This document shows positions 36,234 to 44,651 of a stretch of 64,000 nucleotides of DNA, in pieces. Location: positions 2,604,001 to 2,668,000 of the forward strand of contig NZ_JBFRBH010000001.1 of the NCBI RefSeq assembly GCF_040932485.1. Reading direction: 5' to 3'. The translations under genes and the position numbers were made by a program. Each line of letters opens with the position of its first letter. The stretch's first letter is position 1. The DNA is from Gymnodinialimonas sp. 202GB13-11. GTDB lineage: Bacteria > Pseudomonadota > Alphaproteobacteria > Rhodobacterales > Rhodobacteraceae. Under the pieces are notes generated by a model. The model worked only from the letters and a program-made list of their open reading frames with translations, was not told the DNA's origin and ran no database searches.

Positions 36234-36574
36234 CGCGCGCGTCTTCGACACGGACTCTAAATTCAATCGCGGCAGGCTTTCTGGCAGCGATCATCTTGCT
36301 TCTTGCTGTCGAGGTTGCTCTGGCTGACGCGTGGATCTTGCTGCCAATCGGGGCGGCCTTCTTGCTTTGGCTGGGCATGCGTCCGCTGGTTTTGGGAAAA
36401 GCGAAGTCAATTCTCTTGCGACAACCCTATACCCGCCCCCCACTTGCGCGACCGCGGCCTTATTGGCCTTCTCTGGTGATCGCGTTCCTTGGAACACTCG
36501 CCATCGCAATTGCCTTTGGGTGGACAGAAGGCGCGGCGAACCTCCGTAATGCGGTCGCTGGGGGCGCGCCATGA
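36230..36574 (+). CDS. Small membrane protein inside the transporter operon (114 aa)
   Basis: ATG at 36230 overlaps the permease 1 stop, and the stop overlaps the next gene, both by 4 nt. The 114-aa product has two tightly packed hydrophobic segments near residues 12-50 (IAAGFLAAIILLLAVEVALADAW, then LLPIGAAFLLWLG) and one near 80-98 (SLVIAFLGTLAIAIAFGW). A basic, Pro-rich loop lies between. No family is recognised. Composition is slightly less G+C-rich than the permeases. Its placement suggests an accessory or assembly role in the transporter. Confidence 0.7.
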   Translation: MTRASSTRTLNSIAAGFLAAIILLLAVEVALADAWILLPIGAAFLLWLGMRPLVLGKAKSILLRQPYTRPPLARPRPYWPSLVIAFLGTLAIAIAFGWTEGAANLRNAVAGGAP

Positions 36575-36897
36575 CCACACAATTTCGCCCATTCGAAAGC
36601 CGCGACCTGCCCTGGACCGCCTTCGGTCTCGCGTTTGGTCTGTTCTATGGCGCGATGACCATCGCGTTCATTACCGCTTTTGGAATGGGAACATTGGTCA
36701 TCCTGCTCTTCGGCCTGCCATTCCTGCTTTTGCAGCTTGCCGTGATCATCGGTTTTGATTTTTTCCTGAAATGGCGACGTCGCAATGATCCGCCGCCGCC
36801 GCCCATAGCCTGGCTTCGCTACCACGCGGTGTCGATAGGTGCTGCGACCGGCGCAGCCTTCATGCTGATCTGGATCTTCGTGGGGCGCGTGTTATGA
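36571..36897 (+). CDS. Small membrane protein inside the transporter operon (108 aa)
   Basis: The 108-aa product has about three hydrophobic segments (AFGLAFGLFYGAMTIAF; TLVILLFGLPFLLLQLAVII; SIGAATGAAFMLIWIFV) and a basic, proline-rich cytosolic loop KWRRRNDPPPPP. It overlaps both flanking genes by ATGA. It is not a paralogue of the preceding small protein as far as I can see. No function is recognised; a regulatory or stabilising partner of the permeases is a reasonable guess only. Confidence 0.7.
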   Translation: MTTQFRPFESRDLPWTAFGLAFGLFYGAMTIAFITAFGMGTLVILLFGLPFLLLQLAVIIGFDFFLKWRRRNDPPPPPIAWLRYHAVSIGAATGAAFMLIWIFVGRVL

Positions 36898-37817
36898 TCA
36901 TCGATCCCATCACTCTAATCGTGGCCCTGATCACGATATCCACTCCCGTCCTGCTAGCCGCATTGGGTGAGCTGGTGGTGGAGAAATCCGGCGTCCTGAA
37001 CCTCGGCGTCGAGGGCATGATGATCATGGGCGCGGTCTGCGGGTTCATCGTGGCGAACCAGACCGGCTCTCCGACCCTGGCCTTCGTTTCCGGCATGGCA
37101 GGGGCTGCGGCGTTGTCGTTTGTCTTTGCCGTGCTGACTCAATTCCTGATGTCCAACCAAGTAGCGACAGGGCTGGCGCTGACGCTCTTCGGCCTTGGCC
37201 TCGCGGCGCTTCTGGGCGTGGGATATGAGGGCCAGCCGATCCCCGAGGTCGCCAAGCCCTTGCCCGATGTGCTGGCCGAGATCCCCGTGATCGGCCCGAT
37301 CCTGTTCAGCCACGATCTTGTGACGTACATCGCCATCGCGGCGGTCGTTGCCATTTGGTTCGTGTTCAAACACACCCGCATCGGCCTGATCCTACGAGCT
37401 GTCGGCGAAAGCCACGATGCCGCCCATGCCCTCGGCTACAAGGTCGTACGCATCCGCATCCTCGCCATCCTCTTCGGCGGGGCCATGGCCGGGCTTGGCG
37501 GGGCCTTCCTGTCCGTCGTTTACGTGGAGAACTGGGTGCAGGGCATGACAGCGGGCGCAGGTTGGATTGCGCTGGCGCTTGTCGTGTTTGCCGCGTGGAA
37601 GCCGGGCCGTGTCCTCTTCGGGGCATGGCTCTTCGGCGGGATCGCAGCGCTGCAGCTGCGCCTGCAAGCGGCAGAGGTCGGCGTGCCTGTGGCCCTGCTG
37701 GATGCCTCCCCCTACCTCGTGACGATCATTGTGCTGGTCGTCATGTCATCGGACCGCGCCCGCAGCGCGCTCAACGCGCCGGCGGCCCTCGGCAAGACCT
37801 TCCACGCGAGTGGCTGA
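36894..37817 (+). CDS. BMP-type nucleoside ABC transporter, permease 2
   Basis: The 307-aa membrane protein of the BPD_transp_2 type is YufQ-like. LAALGELVVEKSGVLNLGVEGMMIMGAV is the highly conserved N-terminal block, and IGLILRAVGESHDAAHALGYKVVRIR the ATPase-coupling loop, followed by AGLGGAFLSVVY. Together with permease 1 it forms the channel. It is followed after 4 nt by the K+ channel gene. Confidence 0.92.
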   Translation: MIIDPITLIVALITISTPVLLAALGELVVEKSGVLNLGVEGMMIMGAVCGFIVANQTGSPTLAFVSGMAGAAALSFVFAVLTQFLMSNQVATGLALTLFGLGLAALLGVGYEGQPIPEVAKPLPDVLAEIPVIGPILFSHDLVTYIAIAAVVAIWFVFKHTRIGLILRAVGESHDAAHALGYKVVRIRILAILFGGAMAGLGGAFLSVVYVENWVQGMTAGAGWIALALVVFAAWKPGRVLFGAWLFGGIAALQLRLQAAEVGVPVALLDASPYLVTIIVLVVMSSDRARSALNAPAALGKTFHASG

Positions 37818-37821
37818 TCCG

Positions 37822-38595
37822 ATGGCGCGTTCCGACATCATAGCCATTCTCGACGGCGAGCATCCCCGCGTCGGGCGCGGCGTTGCCCTGTTCATCTATG
37901 GCCTCATCATCGCCTCAGCGATCATCATCGCGCTGGAAACGATGCCAGACCTCAGCCCCGCCGTGAACAGCGCGCTCGTCACGGCGGAACTGGTGATCCT
38001 CGGCCTCTTCGTGGTCGAATACGCGCTGCGACTGACCTGCTCCGAAAAGCCGCTGCGTTATGCGTTCAGCTTTTGGGGCATCGTCGATTTCGTCGCCATC
38101 GTGCCCGCGCTCCTTTTCCTGTTCCCCGATCTCACCACGGTGCGCGCCCTGCGGCTTCTTCGCATTCTGCGCCTGCTGAAGCTGTTCAAGGCCAATCGCG
38201 CGCTGGACCGGATCGGGCGCGCCATCGACCGGGCCAAGGCCGAGTTCGGCATCTTCTTCTTCATCGCCTGCGTCGCCCTCTATCTGGCCGCCGTGGGCAT
38301 CTACCATTTCGAGCATGAGGCGCAGCCCGAAGGCTTCTCTTCCATCCCCGAAAGCCTGTGGTGGGCCATCGCCACGCTCACGACCGTTGGTTATGGCGAT
38401 GTCTACCCCATCACCACCGGCGGGCGCTTTTTCACGGGCATGGTCCTGCTTGTGGGCATCGGCATCGTCGCCGTGCCAGCAGGTCTGATCACAGCAGCTC
38501 TGACCGATGCCTCACCACTCAACAATCCGGATGTGGACTCCGACGCGGAGGACACCCAAACTTCAACCAATCCAACAGAGAGGGAATCCCAATGA
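37822..38595 (+). CDS. Voltage-gated-type potassium channel
   Basis: The 257-aa protein is a six-helix cation channel subunit. S1-S3 are in residues 20-95. S4 has regularly spaced arginines (RALRLLRILRLLKLFK, about 110-125). The pore helix and selectivity filter TTVGYGD lie near residues 187-193, followed by S6 and a short acidic cytosolic tail. It would conduct K+ across the inner membrane as a tetramer. Its position between permease 2 (4-nt gap) and the BMP binding protein (4-nt overlap) is unexpected for a transporter operon. Confidence 0.9.
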   Translation: MARSDIIAILDGEHPRVGRGVALFIYGLIIASAIIIALETMPDLSPAVNSALVTAELVILGLFVVEYALRLTCSEKPLRYAFSFWGIVDFVAIVPALLFLFPDLTTVRALRLLRILRLLKLFKANRALDRIGRAIDRAKAEFGIFFFIACVALYLAAVGIYHFEHEAQPEGFSSIPESLWWAIATLTTVGYGDVYPITTGGRFFTGMVLLVGIGIVAVPAGLITAALTDASPLNNPDVDSDAEDTQTSTNPTERESQ

Positions 38596-39674
38596 GGACA
38601 TTCACCAAACTTCTGGCCACAGCGGCTCTGGCCACCGGCATCGCCGGGGCAGCGGCCGCGGACGGGCATGATCCGTTCAACGTTGGCTTCGTTTATATCG
38701 GTACGCCCGGCGACTATGGCTGGACCTATGAACACGACCAAGGCCGCCTTGCCGTGGAAGAGCATTTCGGTGATGCCGTTGAGACCAGCTTCATCGAGAA
38801 CGTTCCGGAAGGCCCCGACGCCGAGCGTGTGATGACGCAAATGATCCTGAACGGCGCGGACATGATCTTCACCACCTCCTTCGGCTATGGCGAAGCGACG
38901 AACGCTGTCGCTGGCCAGTTTCCGGATGTGGTGTTTGAGCACGCCACCGGCTACTTGCGCGAGCATCCCAACGTCTCGACCTACTCCGCACGCTTCTACG
39001 AAGGCCGCGCCGTGATCGGCCATATTGCGGGCCAGATGACCGAGAGCAATATCGTGGGCTACATCGCCTCCTATCCGATCCCCGAAGTGATCCGGGGCAT
39101 CAACTCGGCCTATCTGCACGCACGTGAAGTAAACCCCGATGTCGAATTCCGTGTGGTCTGGGTTTACACTTGGTTCGATCCAGCGGTCGAAGGTGACGCC
39201 GCGCAGGCGCTCATTGATGCAGGCGCAGACGTGATCATGCAGCACACCGACTCCACCGCACCGCAGGCAGTGGCCGAAGAGGCCGGAATCCTGTCCTTCG
39301 GTCAGGCGTCTGACATGATTCAATTTGCGCCCGCACCGCGCATCGCCTCCATCATCGACGATTGGGCGCCCTACTACATCCGCCGCGTTGGTGAAGCGAT
39401 GGAAGGCACGTGGGAGCAGTCCGATACTTGGGAAGGCATGCCCGAAGGTATGGTCGTGATCGGTGAAATGACCGAGACCATCCCGGAAGAAATCCGCGCC
39501 TCGGCCCAAGGCATGATCGATGCCATTTCGGCTGGCGAATACCACCCGTTCACCGGCCCGATCAACCGCCAGGACGGCACCGCATGGCTGGCCGAAGGCG
39601 AAGTGGCCGATGACGGCACGCTGGCGGGCATGGACTTCTACATCGAAGGCATCACAGGCGAGATTCCGAACTGA
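38592..39674 (+). CDS. BMP family ABC transporter substrate-binding protein
   Basis: The 360-aa periplasmic protein has a signal peptide (residues 1-23, AGAAAADG) without a lipobox Cys at the cleavage site. The BMP/PnrA fold is seen in NVGFVYIGTPGDYGWTYEHDQGR, IFTTSFGYGEATN and MQHTDSTAPQAVAEE. Relatives bind purine nucleosides. AGAGGGAA lies just before the ATG, giving it the best ribosome-binding site of the operon, as expected for the most abundant component. It is last in the ten-gene xdh-transport operon and followed by a strong terminator. Confidence 0.93.
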   Translation: MRTFTKLLATAALATGIAGAAAADGHDPFNVGFVYIGTPGDYGWTYEHDQGRLAVEEHFGDAVETSFIENVPEGPDAERVMTQMILNGADMIFTTSFGYGEATNAVAGQFPDVVFEHATGYLREHPNVSTYSARFYEGRAVIGHIAGQMTESNIVGYIASYPIPEVIRGINSAYLHAREVNPDVEFRVVWVYTWFDPAVEGDAAQALIDAGADVIMQHTDSTAPQAVAEEAGILSFGQASDMIQFAPAPRIASIIDDWAPYYIRRVGEAMEGTWEQSDTWEGMPEGMVVIGEMTETIPEEIRASAQGMIDAISAGEYHPFTGPINRQDGTAWLAEGEVADDGTLAGMDFYIEGITGEIPN

Positions 39675-39696
39675 TCTACGACCAAACGCGTTAAGG

Positions 39697-39726
39697 AAAC
39701 GGCCCGTGTATCGCGGGCCGTTTTTC
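39697..39726 (+). terminator. Intrinsic terminator of the xdh-transporter operon
   Basis: AAACGGCCCG (39697-39706) pairs with CGGGCCGTTT (39714-39723) around a 7-nt loop, followed by TTCTTT. Confidence 0.9.
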
Positions 39727-39777
39727 TTTGGGGTTAGGGAGGGGTTGTGCCGGTTATGCCGCAGTCACCGCTCGAGC

Positions 39778-39797
39778 CATTGCGCAGCAGCGCAATG
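39778..39797. repeat. Inverted repeat upstream of the FAD oxidase gene
   Basis: CATTGCGC-AGCA-GCGCAATG is a perfect 8-bp stem, 50 nt before the ATG of the FAD-dependent oxidase. It may be an operator or leader hairpin. Confidence 0.5.
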
Positions 39798-39846
39798 CGT
39801 GGCGCTCCCCTTGCCGAGCGGCCCTACTCGTGCGACGCAAACCGCC

Positions 39847-40923
39847 ATGACGTACGACTTTATCGTGATCGGAGGGGGCATTGCCGGAACCTCCGCAGGC
39901 TCACAACTGGCGCAGCTTGGCGCCGTCTGTCTGCTCGAAACCGAAGGTGCGCTCGCCTATCACAGCTCTGGCCGATCCGCTGCGCTTTATGAGGCGCAAT
40001 ATGGACTGCCCACCACCGTCGCGCTCAATCGCGCGTCCAGAGAGGCGCATGAAACGCTGGATGGTGGGCTCCTCACGCCGCGCGGATTGATGTTGCTGGC
40101 TGCGGAAGGTGACGAAGGCGCGTTCAGAGACGATTGCACCAAGATGCATCTCGACCCGCTCAGCCCGTCAGAGGCGCAAGCGATGGTGCCTATTCTTGAC
40201 ACCTCTCACATCCAAGCCGCCGCCTACCATTCCGAGGCCTGGGACATCGACACTGACCGCATGGTCCAGCACTATGCCCGCCAGATCAGGGCAAACGGCA
40301 CGGTCGAGACTGCCGCCAAAGCCACCACGATCACGCGCACGCCTCACGGCTGGCAGGTGAAGACCGATCAAAGCACATTTAACGCCCACACCCTCGTGAA
40401 TGCCGCTGGTGCGTGGGCAGACCAGATCGCAGCCCTTGCCGGGATCGCGCCCATCGGTCTCACACCCTTCCGCCGCTCAATGGCTCGGATGCCTGCACCG
40501 GGTGGGCATGACGTTTCGCACTGGCCCATGCTCTTTGGCGTCAACGAAAGCTGGTATGCCAAGCCCGATGCGGGCGCATGGCTCGTCTCTCCCGCAGAAG
40601 AAGACCTCACTGAGCCCCACGACGCCTTCGCCGATGATATGGTTCTGGCCGAGGGCATCGCCCGCTATCAGCCGTTTGTGACCGAAGAGGTCACGCGCGT
40701 CACCTCGTCGTGGGCGGGCTTACGAACCTTCGCACCCGATCGCAGCCTCGTCATCGGACCTGAACCTGCAGACCCATGTTTTCTGTGGTTTGCAGGCCAA
40801 GGCGGCTACGGATTTCAGACCGCGCCCGCCGCCTCCGCGCTTCTGGCCGACCTCGTGTCGGGCCGCACGCCTCATCTCGACCGGGGAACCGTTGATGCCC
40901 TTTCCCCGTCACGATTGCGCTAG
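39847..40923 (+). CDS. FAD-dependent oxidoreductase (DAO family)
   Basis: The 358-aa protein begins with the dinucleotide-binding motif IVIGGGIAGTSAGSQLA. It has the DAO-family YHSSGRSAALY segment, LVNAAGAWADQIA and a C-terminal WFAGQGGYGFQTAPA block that contacts flavin. It resembles glycine/D-amino-acid oxidases and D-arginine dehydrogenases (DauA-like); the SGRSAA loop in particular is common to the latter group, but the substrate is inferred. It is a single gene after the operon terminator. Confidence 0.83.
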   Translation: MTYDFIVIGGGIAGTSAGSQLAQLGAVCLLETEGALAYHSSGRSAALYEAQYGLPTTVALNRASREAHETLDGGLLTPRGLMLLAAEGDEGAFRDDCTKMHLDPLSPSEAQAMVPILDTSHIQAAAYHSEAWDIDTDRMVQHYARQIRANGTVETAAKATTITRTPHGWQVKTDQSTFNAHTLVNAAGAWADQIAALAGIAPIGLTPFRRSMARMPAPGGHDVSHWPMLFGVNESWYAKPDAGAWLVSPAEEDLTEPHDAFADDMVLAEGIARYQPFVTEEVTRVTSSWAGLRTFAPDRSLVIGPEPADPCFLWFAGQGGYGFQTAPAASALLADLVSGRTPHLDRGTVDALSPSRLR

Positions 40924-40995
40924 GTGCGGAAACCCCGCGCTTGCAGCCGCCGCCCATGGGCTTATCTTGGGCGTTAACCCAACATGGAGAGAGAC

Positions 40996-41454
40996 ATGAC
41001 CCATCTCACCCTCCGCGCTGCCTGTGTTGCGGCGCTGACGATCCTTCCCGCGACCGCCGCCCTTGCGCAGTCGGAACTCGACCGGTTTGAGGCCGCGAGT
41101 GAGCGTGTGACCGCCCTCACCTACCAAGGCATTGCCGCACAATATGGCGTCGCCGCCGATGTCTTCCCCGACACCGCCTGGGATCGCCCCATGCGCCGGG
41201 CCGGGCGCTGCATCCTGCGTGCCTATGAAGGGGAGGTGGGTGAAAACGGCGTGGCCGTGTTTCTGTCAGGCTTTGAGACAGCGGTTCAATCCGCCTCGCC
41301 CAACGACATCCTAAGCGGTTCCTTCTCGGGTCAATTGCCCGATGGCCTGACCCCGCAGCGCCAACAGCAAATCCAGAGCGAATGCGGCATGCTTGAGCTT
41401 GAGATGACGCGCCTGGCTGAATCCGGCGTGTTGCAAGCCCTGCAAAACCAATGA
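40996..41454 (+). CDS. Secreted two-cysteine protein, family member A
   Basis: The 152-aa protein has a signal peptide (about residues 1-24, AALAQ). The mature form starts SELDRFEAASERV, has one Cys after a WDRPMRRAGRC segment and another in SECGMLELEM, and ends with MTRLAESGVLQAL. The same pattern is found in the next gene and at 45240-45707. The start at 40996 is preferred because GGAGAGAG lies directly before it. No known family is recognised. Confidence 0.72.
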   Translation: MTHLTLRAACVAALTILPATAALAQSELDRFEAASERVTALTYQGIAAQYGVAADVFPDTAWDRPMRRAGRCILRAYEGEVGENGVAVFLSGFETAVQSASPNDILSGSFSGQLPDGLTPQRQQQIQSECGMLELEMTRLAESGVLQALQNQ

Positions 41455-41900
41455 TCCGCGCGATTGCCATAGGGGCCGCCATAGCCCTTCTGCCGCTCGC
41501 AGCTTCGGCGCAATCCACGTTCGAGCGGTTTGAAAATGTCGCCGAGTCCATGAACGCCATGATGAATGACGCCTTCGTGGCCGAGATCCCAGCGCTTGAG
41601 GGCAATCTGCCCGACCCGGAATGGGATGAGCCCATGCGTACGGCCTATACCTGCATGTACGACGGGTATGTCGAACGTGTCGGCGAAGAACCGGTCGCCG
41701 ATATGGTGACGGACATGGAAGAAATGCTCGAAACGATTGACCCGGCCGTCCTGATCGAGGGTGGCGCTGCGGTTGAGAACCCCGAGGGCATTTCCGACGA
41801 TGAGGCGCTGCAGATCGTCACGGAATGCGGCCTGATGGACGTGTTCATGGCGCGTATGGCCGAATCCGGGGCCATGCAGATCCTGATGCAGCAGCAGTGA
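41451..41900 (+). CDS. Secreted two-cysteine protein, family member B
   Basis: The 149-aa protein has a signal peptide (residues 1-20, AASAQ). The mature part opens STFERFENVAESM. It has EWDEPMRTAYTC and TECGLMDVFMARMAESGAMQ, paralogous to the preceding gene. It is more acidic than member A and is overlapped by 4 nt at both ends (ATGA upstream, GTGA downstream). The two cysteines may form a disulfide. Function is unknown. Confidence 0.72.
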   Translation: MIRAIAIGAAIALLPLAASAQSTFERFENVAESMNAMMNDAFVAEIPALEGNLPDPEWDEPMRTAYTCMYDGYVERVGEEPVADMVTDMEEMLETIDPAVLIEGGAAVENPEGISDDEALQIVTECGLMDVFMARMAESGAMQILMQQQ

Positions 41901-42562
41901 CAGACGCTCCGCCCAAACGTGGCCCGGACAAGGGCTATGCGGGCGGTGAGTATTCCGATGGGCGGCTTTCGGCCCCCGCCGCCTTGCGCAACCGCGCGCA
42001 TTTGACCGCCGCACTTACCGACATCGCCCCAGCAAAGGGCCGCGCGCTGGAAATCGCATCAGGCACCGGCGAACATGTCATTTGCTTCGCGCCCGCCATG
42101 CCCGGCCTTGTCTGGCAGCCCACCGACCCCGCCCCGGACCGCCGCGCCTCTATCACCGCATGGATCAAGGCTGAGCCGGCCCCCAACATCGAACCACCCG
42201 TCGCGCTGGATGCCTGCGCGCCCGGTTGGGCCGCGACACATGGCCCGGCTGACCTGATCTTTCTCGCCAATCTCCTGCACCTCGTCACCGAACAAGAAGC
42301 GCAGACTTGCCTGACCGAGATGGCCGGCGCCCTCACCCCGAATGGCCGCGCTGCCGTCTATGGCCCGTTCCTGCGCAATGGCGAAACCACCAGCGAAGGC
42401 GATGCAGCCTTCGACGCGCGCATCCGGGCGGAACACCCCGACCGGGGCTACAAAGACCTCCAATGGGTACGCGACACTTGGGCTAAGGCGGGCCTGATCC
42501 CTGACACGCCGCGCCCGATGCCAGCGAACAACCTGCTCCTTGTTGCCCACAAACCGGCCTAG
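41897..42562 (+). CDS. DUF938 SAM-dependent methyltransferase-like protein
   Basis: The 221-aa protein starts at GTG 41897, overlapping the upstream stop. SAM motif I appears as ALEIASGTGEHVICFA, followed by LVWQPTDPAPDR, IFLANLLHLV and AVYGPFLRNGETTSEGDAAFDARIR, the characteristic DUF938 blocks. Family members are predicted methyltransferases of unknown substrate. The gene is co-transcribed with the two secreted proteins, probably by chance of operon packing. Confidence 0.85.
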   Translation: MTDAPPKRGPDKGYAGGEYSDGRLSAPAALRNRAHLTAALTDIAPAKGRALEIASGTGEHVICFAPAMPGLVWQPTDPAPDRRASITAWIKAEPAPNIEPPVALDACAPGWAATHGPADLIFLANLLHLVTEQEAQTCLTEMAGALTPNGRAAVYGPFLRNGETTSEGDAAFDARIRAEHPDRGYKDLQWVRDTWAKAGLIPDTPRPMPANNLLLVAHKPA

Positions 42563-42698
42563 GCGCCTGCCCGCAGAAACGTAACGTAACGGAAGGAAAC
42601 CTTTCGCTTTTTCCGAATGCGCGTTTAAGGTCTGCGAAATTATCTGGGTGGTGCAGATCGCACTGATCCCGCAAACAGAATTCTGACGACAGGCGAAC

Positions 42699-44540
42699 AT
42701 GACAACCGATTTCGCACCCGAGGGCCTGTTTGCCCTTCTTGAAGGGCCCGCGCTCTCGCAGCTCTCTCAGACTCCCGTTGAACGGGGCACTAAGTTGCTC
42801 ACAGCCGGGTCCGAGGCAGAGGCCATGTATCTGGTCGAATCCGGGCGCTTCCGGGTCGAACGTGACGGAATTGATCTGGCTGAGATTGGGGCCGGATCGG
42901 TGATTGGGGAAATCGCCTTTCTGACTGGAGGCACCCGCACTGCCGACGTCGTCGCAGCCCGCGATAGCGTCGTCTACCGCATCGACCGACCCGCCTATGA
43001 CAAGCTTTGCACAGCGGTTGAAGGCCTCCCGCAAGCCATCGCGTCTGAGCTGGCGGATCGCCTCGCCAAAACCTCCGCCCGCGTGGTACCCGATCCGGGC
43101 CGCCCGCCTGCGCGCACTTTCTGTATCCTGCCCTGCGCAGGCGCGCCCCTGCCGGAACGGTTCGTCCCGGATCTGGCCCGCGCCGTTTCCACCCACCACT
43201 CCGTCGCCCTCGTGACCGAGGCCGACCTGCGCGCCGCCTTGGGCGACCGCGTCGATCCGTCCACGCCTGAAGCCATCGCGTGGATGAATGCGCAGGAACG
43301 CAATGCGCAGATCGTTCTGTTCGTGGCCAATCCTGATGCCTCCGACTGGTCCCGCGCGGCGCTGAAACAGGCCGATCAGGCCGTCTTCGTGGCGCAGGCC
43401 GTGAACTATCAGGTCCCGTCCGAGATTGAGGATTTCGCCCTCAAGATCCTGCCCGAAAGCCAGCGCCGCCTTGTGCTGCTGCACCCGCACCGGGCGCAGA
43501 AAGCCTCCGGCACCGGGCGCTGGCTCGACAGCCGCCCGGTCTTCCTGCACCACCACGTCGCCCTGACCGGCGGTGATGAAGATATAAACCGCCTGGGCCG
43601 TTTCCTGTCGGGCCGCGCCATCGGCATGGTTTTGTCCGGCGGCGGCGCATTCGGCGTGGCCCATGTTGGCGTTTTCCGCGCGATGGCCGAGGCCGGTATC
43701 CCCGTCGACATTATCGGCGGCACCTCTGTCGGGTCGGCCATGGGCGGGGCCTTCGCCCTTGGTGTGCCTGCCGAGGAAATCGGTGGGCGTGTCGAAAAAA
43801 TCTTCGTGAAATCCGGCGCCATGCGCCGTGTGACGATCCCTAAATTCGCCTTCCTCGATCACAAAGTCCTCGACGCCGCCCTGCGGGAGCATTTCTTCGA
43901 CGACCCTATAGAAGATCTCTGGACGCCCTACTACGCCGTCGCCGCCGACCTCTCGTCGATGGAGAAAACTGTGATCCGCCGCGGCCCCCTGTGGGAGGCC
44001 ATCCGCGCCTCCTCCGCCATTCCGGGCGTGCTTCCCCCGTTCTTTTCGCGCGATGGGCGGATGCTTGTAGATGGCGGCTGCATCGACAACATGCCCTTCC
44101 GCACCATGCACGGCCTGAAATCCGGGCCGAACGTGATCGTGAACGTGCAGAAGGCCACCAACAAGCTGGTCCATGTCGATTACGAGAAGCTTCCCGGTCG
44201 GGCAGAGCTTCTGCGGAACACGGTCGTCCCTTTCGGCAAGAAGGTCGGCCCCCGCGTGCCCGGCGTGATCTCCACTGTCATGCGTTCCCTGCTGGTGGGC
44301 CAATCCGACATGCTGGCAGACCTTGATGACACTGACCTGATGATCCGCCCCCCGGGCCTCAAAGGCGCGGGGTTCCTAGCGTGGAACCAGCACAAACTGT
44401 TCTACGAGATCGCCTATAAGAAAGCCGCCGAGATTTTTGGCGGCACGGATGAAGAGGCCAGTGCGACGGCTCTTGCCGCCCTGCGCCAAGCTGCCGACGG
44501 AACCCGTACCGCCGACATGGAAGTGGACGGCGCGGCCTGA
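42699..44540 (+). CDS. Cyclic-nucleotide-binding patatin-like phospholipase (NTE family)
   Basis: The 613-aa protein has an N-terminal cNMP-binding domain (about residues 10-120; GSVIGEIAFLTGGTRTADVVA is the phosphate-binding region). A middle region follows, and then a patatin domain (about 305-475). The oxyanion loop GGGAFG, the nucleophile in GTSVGS (about 342-347) and the Asp of VDGGCIDNMP complete the Ser-Asp dyad. It is a neuropathy-target-esterase-like lysophospholipase, probably membrane-associated on the cytoplasmic side and tuned by a nucleotide or by a degenerate binding pocket. Confidence 0.9.
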   Translation: MTTDFAPEGLFALLEGPALSQLSQTPVERGTKLLTAGSEAEAMYLVESGRFRVERDGIDLAEIGAGSVIGEIAFLTGGTRTADVVAARDSVVYRIDRPAYDKLCTAVEGLPQAIASELADRLAKTSARVVPDPGRPPARTFCILPCAGAPLPERFVPDLARAVSTHHSVALVTEADLRAALGDRVDPSTPEAIAWMNAQERNAQIVLFVANPDASDWSRAALKQADQAVFVAQAVNYQVPSEIEDFALKILPESQRRLVLLHPHRAQKASGTGRWLDSRPVFLHHHVALTGGDEDINRLGRFLSGRAIGMVLSGGGAFGVAHVGVFRAMAEAGIPVDIIGGTSVGSAMGGAFALGVPAEEIGGRVEKIFVKSGAMRRVTIPKFAFLDHKVLDAALREHFFDDPIEDLWTPYYAVAADLSSMEKTVIRRGPLWEAIRASSAIPGVLPPFFSRDGRMLVDGGCIDNMPFRTMHGLKSGPNVIVNVQKATNKLVHVDYEKLPGRAELLRNTVVPFGKKVGPRVPGVISTVMRSLLVGQSDMLADLDDTDLMIRPPGLKGAGFLAWNQHKLFYEIAYKKAAEIFGGTDEEASATALAALRQAADGTRTADMEVDGAA

Positions 44541-44566
44541 ATACCCTAAACACGGCCCATCCACCC

Positions 44567-44644
44567 GGAGGACCCTGCCAATGATCAAAACAGCCTGAAC
44601 CATTTGTTTCCGCGCCTGACGGGCGCGCTGTTTTGATATTGGAG
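44567..44644 (+). promoter_or_regulatory. Leader with hairpin, putative attenuator of the DHFR-like gene
   Basis: GGAGG (44567-44571) precedes a five-codon ORF at 44581. Its codons 2-5 form the left arm ATCAAAACAGC (44584-44594), which is perfectly complementary to GCTGTTTTGAT (44627-44637). Inside is a second stem CGCGCC (44611-44616) / GGCGCG (44622-44627) followed by CUGUUUU. The ribosome-binding GGAG of the next gene (44641-44644) begins 4 nt after the long stem. Translation of the leader would open the outer stem. Confidence 0.5.
44581..44598 (+). CDS. Five-codon leader peptide MIKTA (putative)
   Basis: ATG-ATC-AAA-ACA-GCC-TGA follows a strong GGAGG site with a 9-nt spacer. The reading frame lies wholly inside the left arm of an 11-bp stem whose right arm abuts the ribosome-binding site of the RibD/DHFR-like gene. 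Such minimal ORFs typically act in cis by ribosome position. It could also be a chance ORF overlapping the terminator of the patatin gene. Confidence 0.4.
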   Translation: MIKTA

Positions 44645-44651
44645 CAATCCC

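Noticed and set aside
34509-36266. 585-codon open frame on the minus strand
   Set aside because: It spans two convincing ABC transporter genes on the other strand and has no plausible domain.
42483-44303. 606-codon open frame on the minus strand
   Set aside because: It is antisense to the patatin gene, whose catalytic motifs are all intact.
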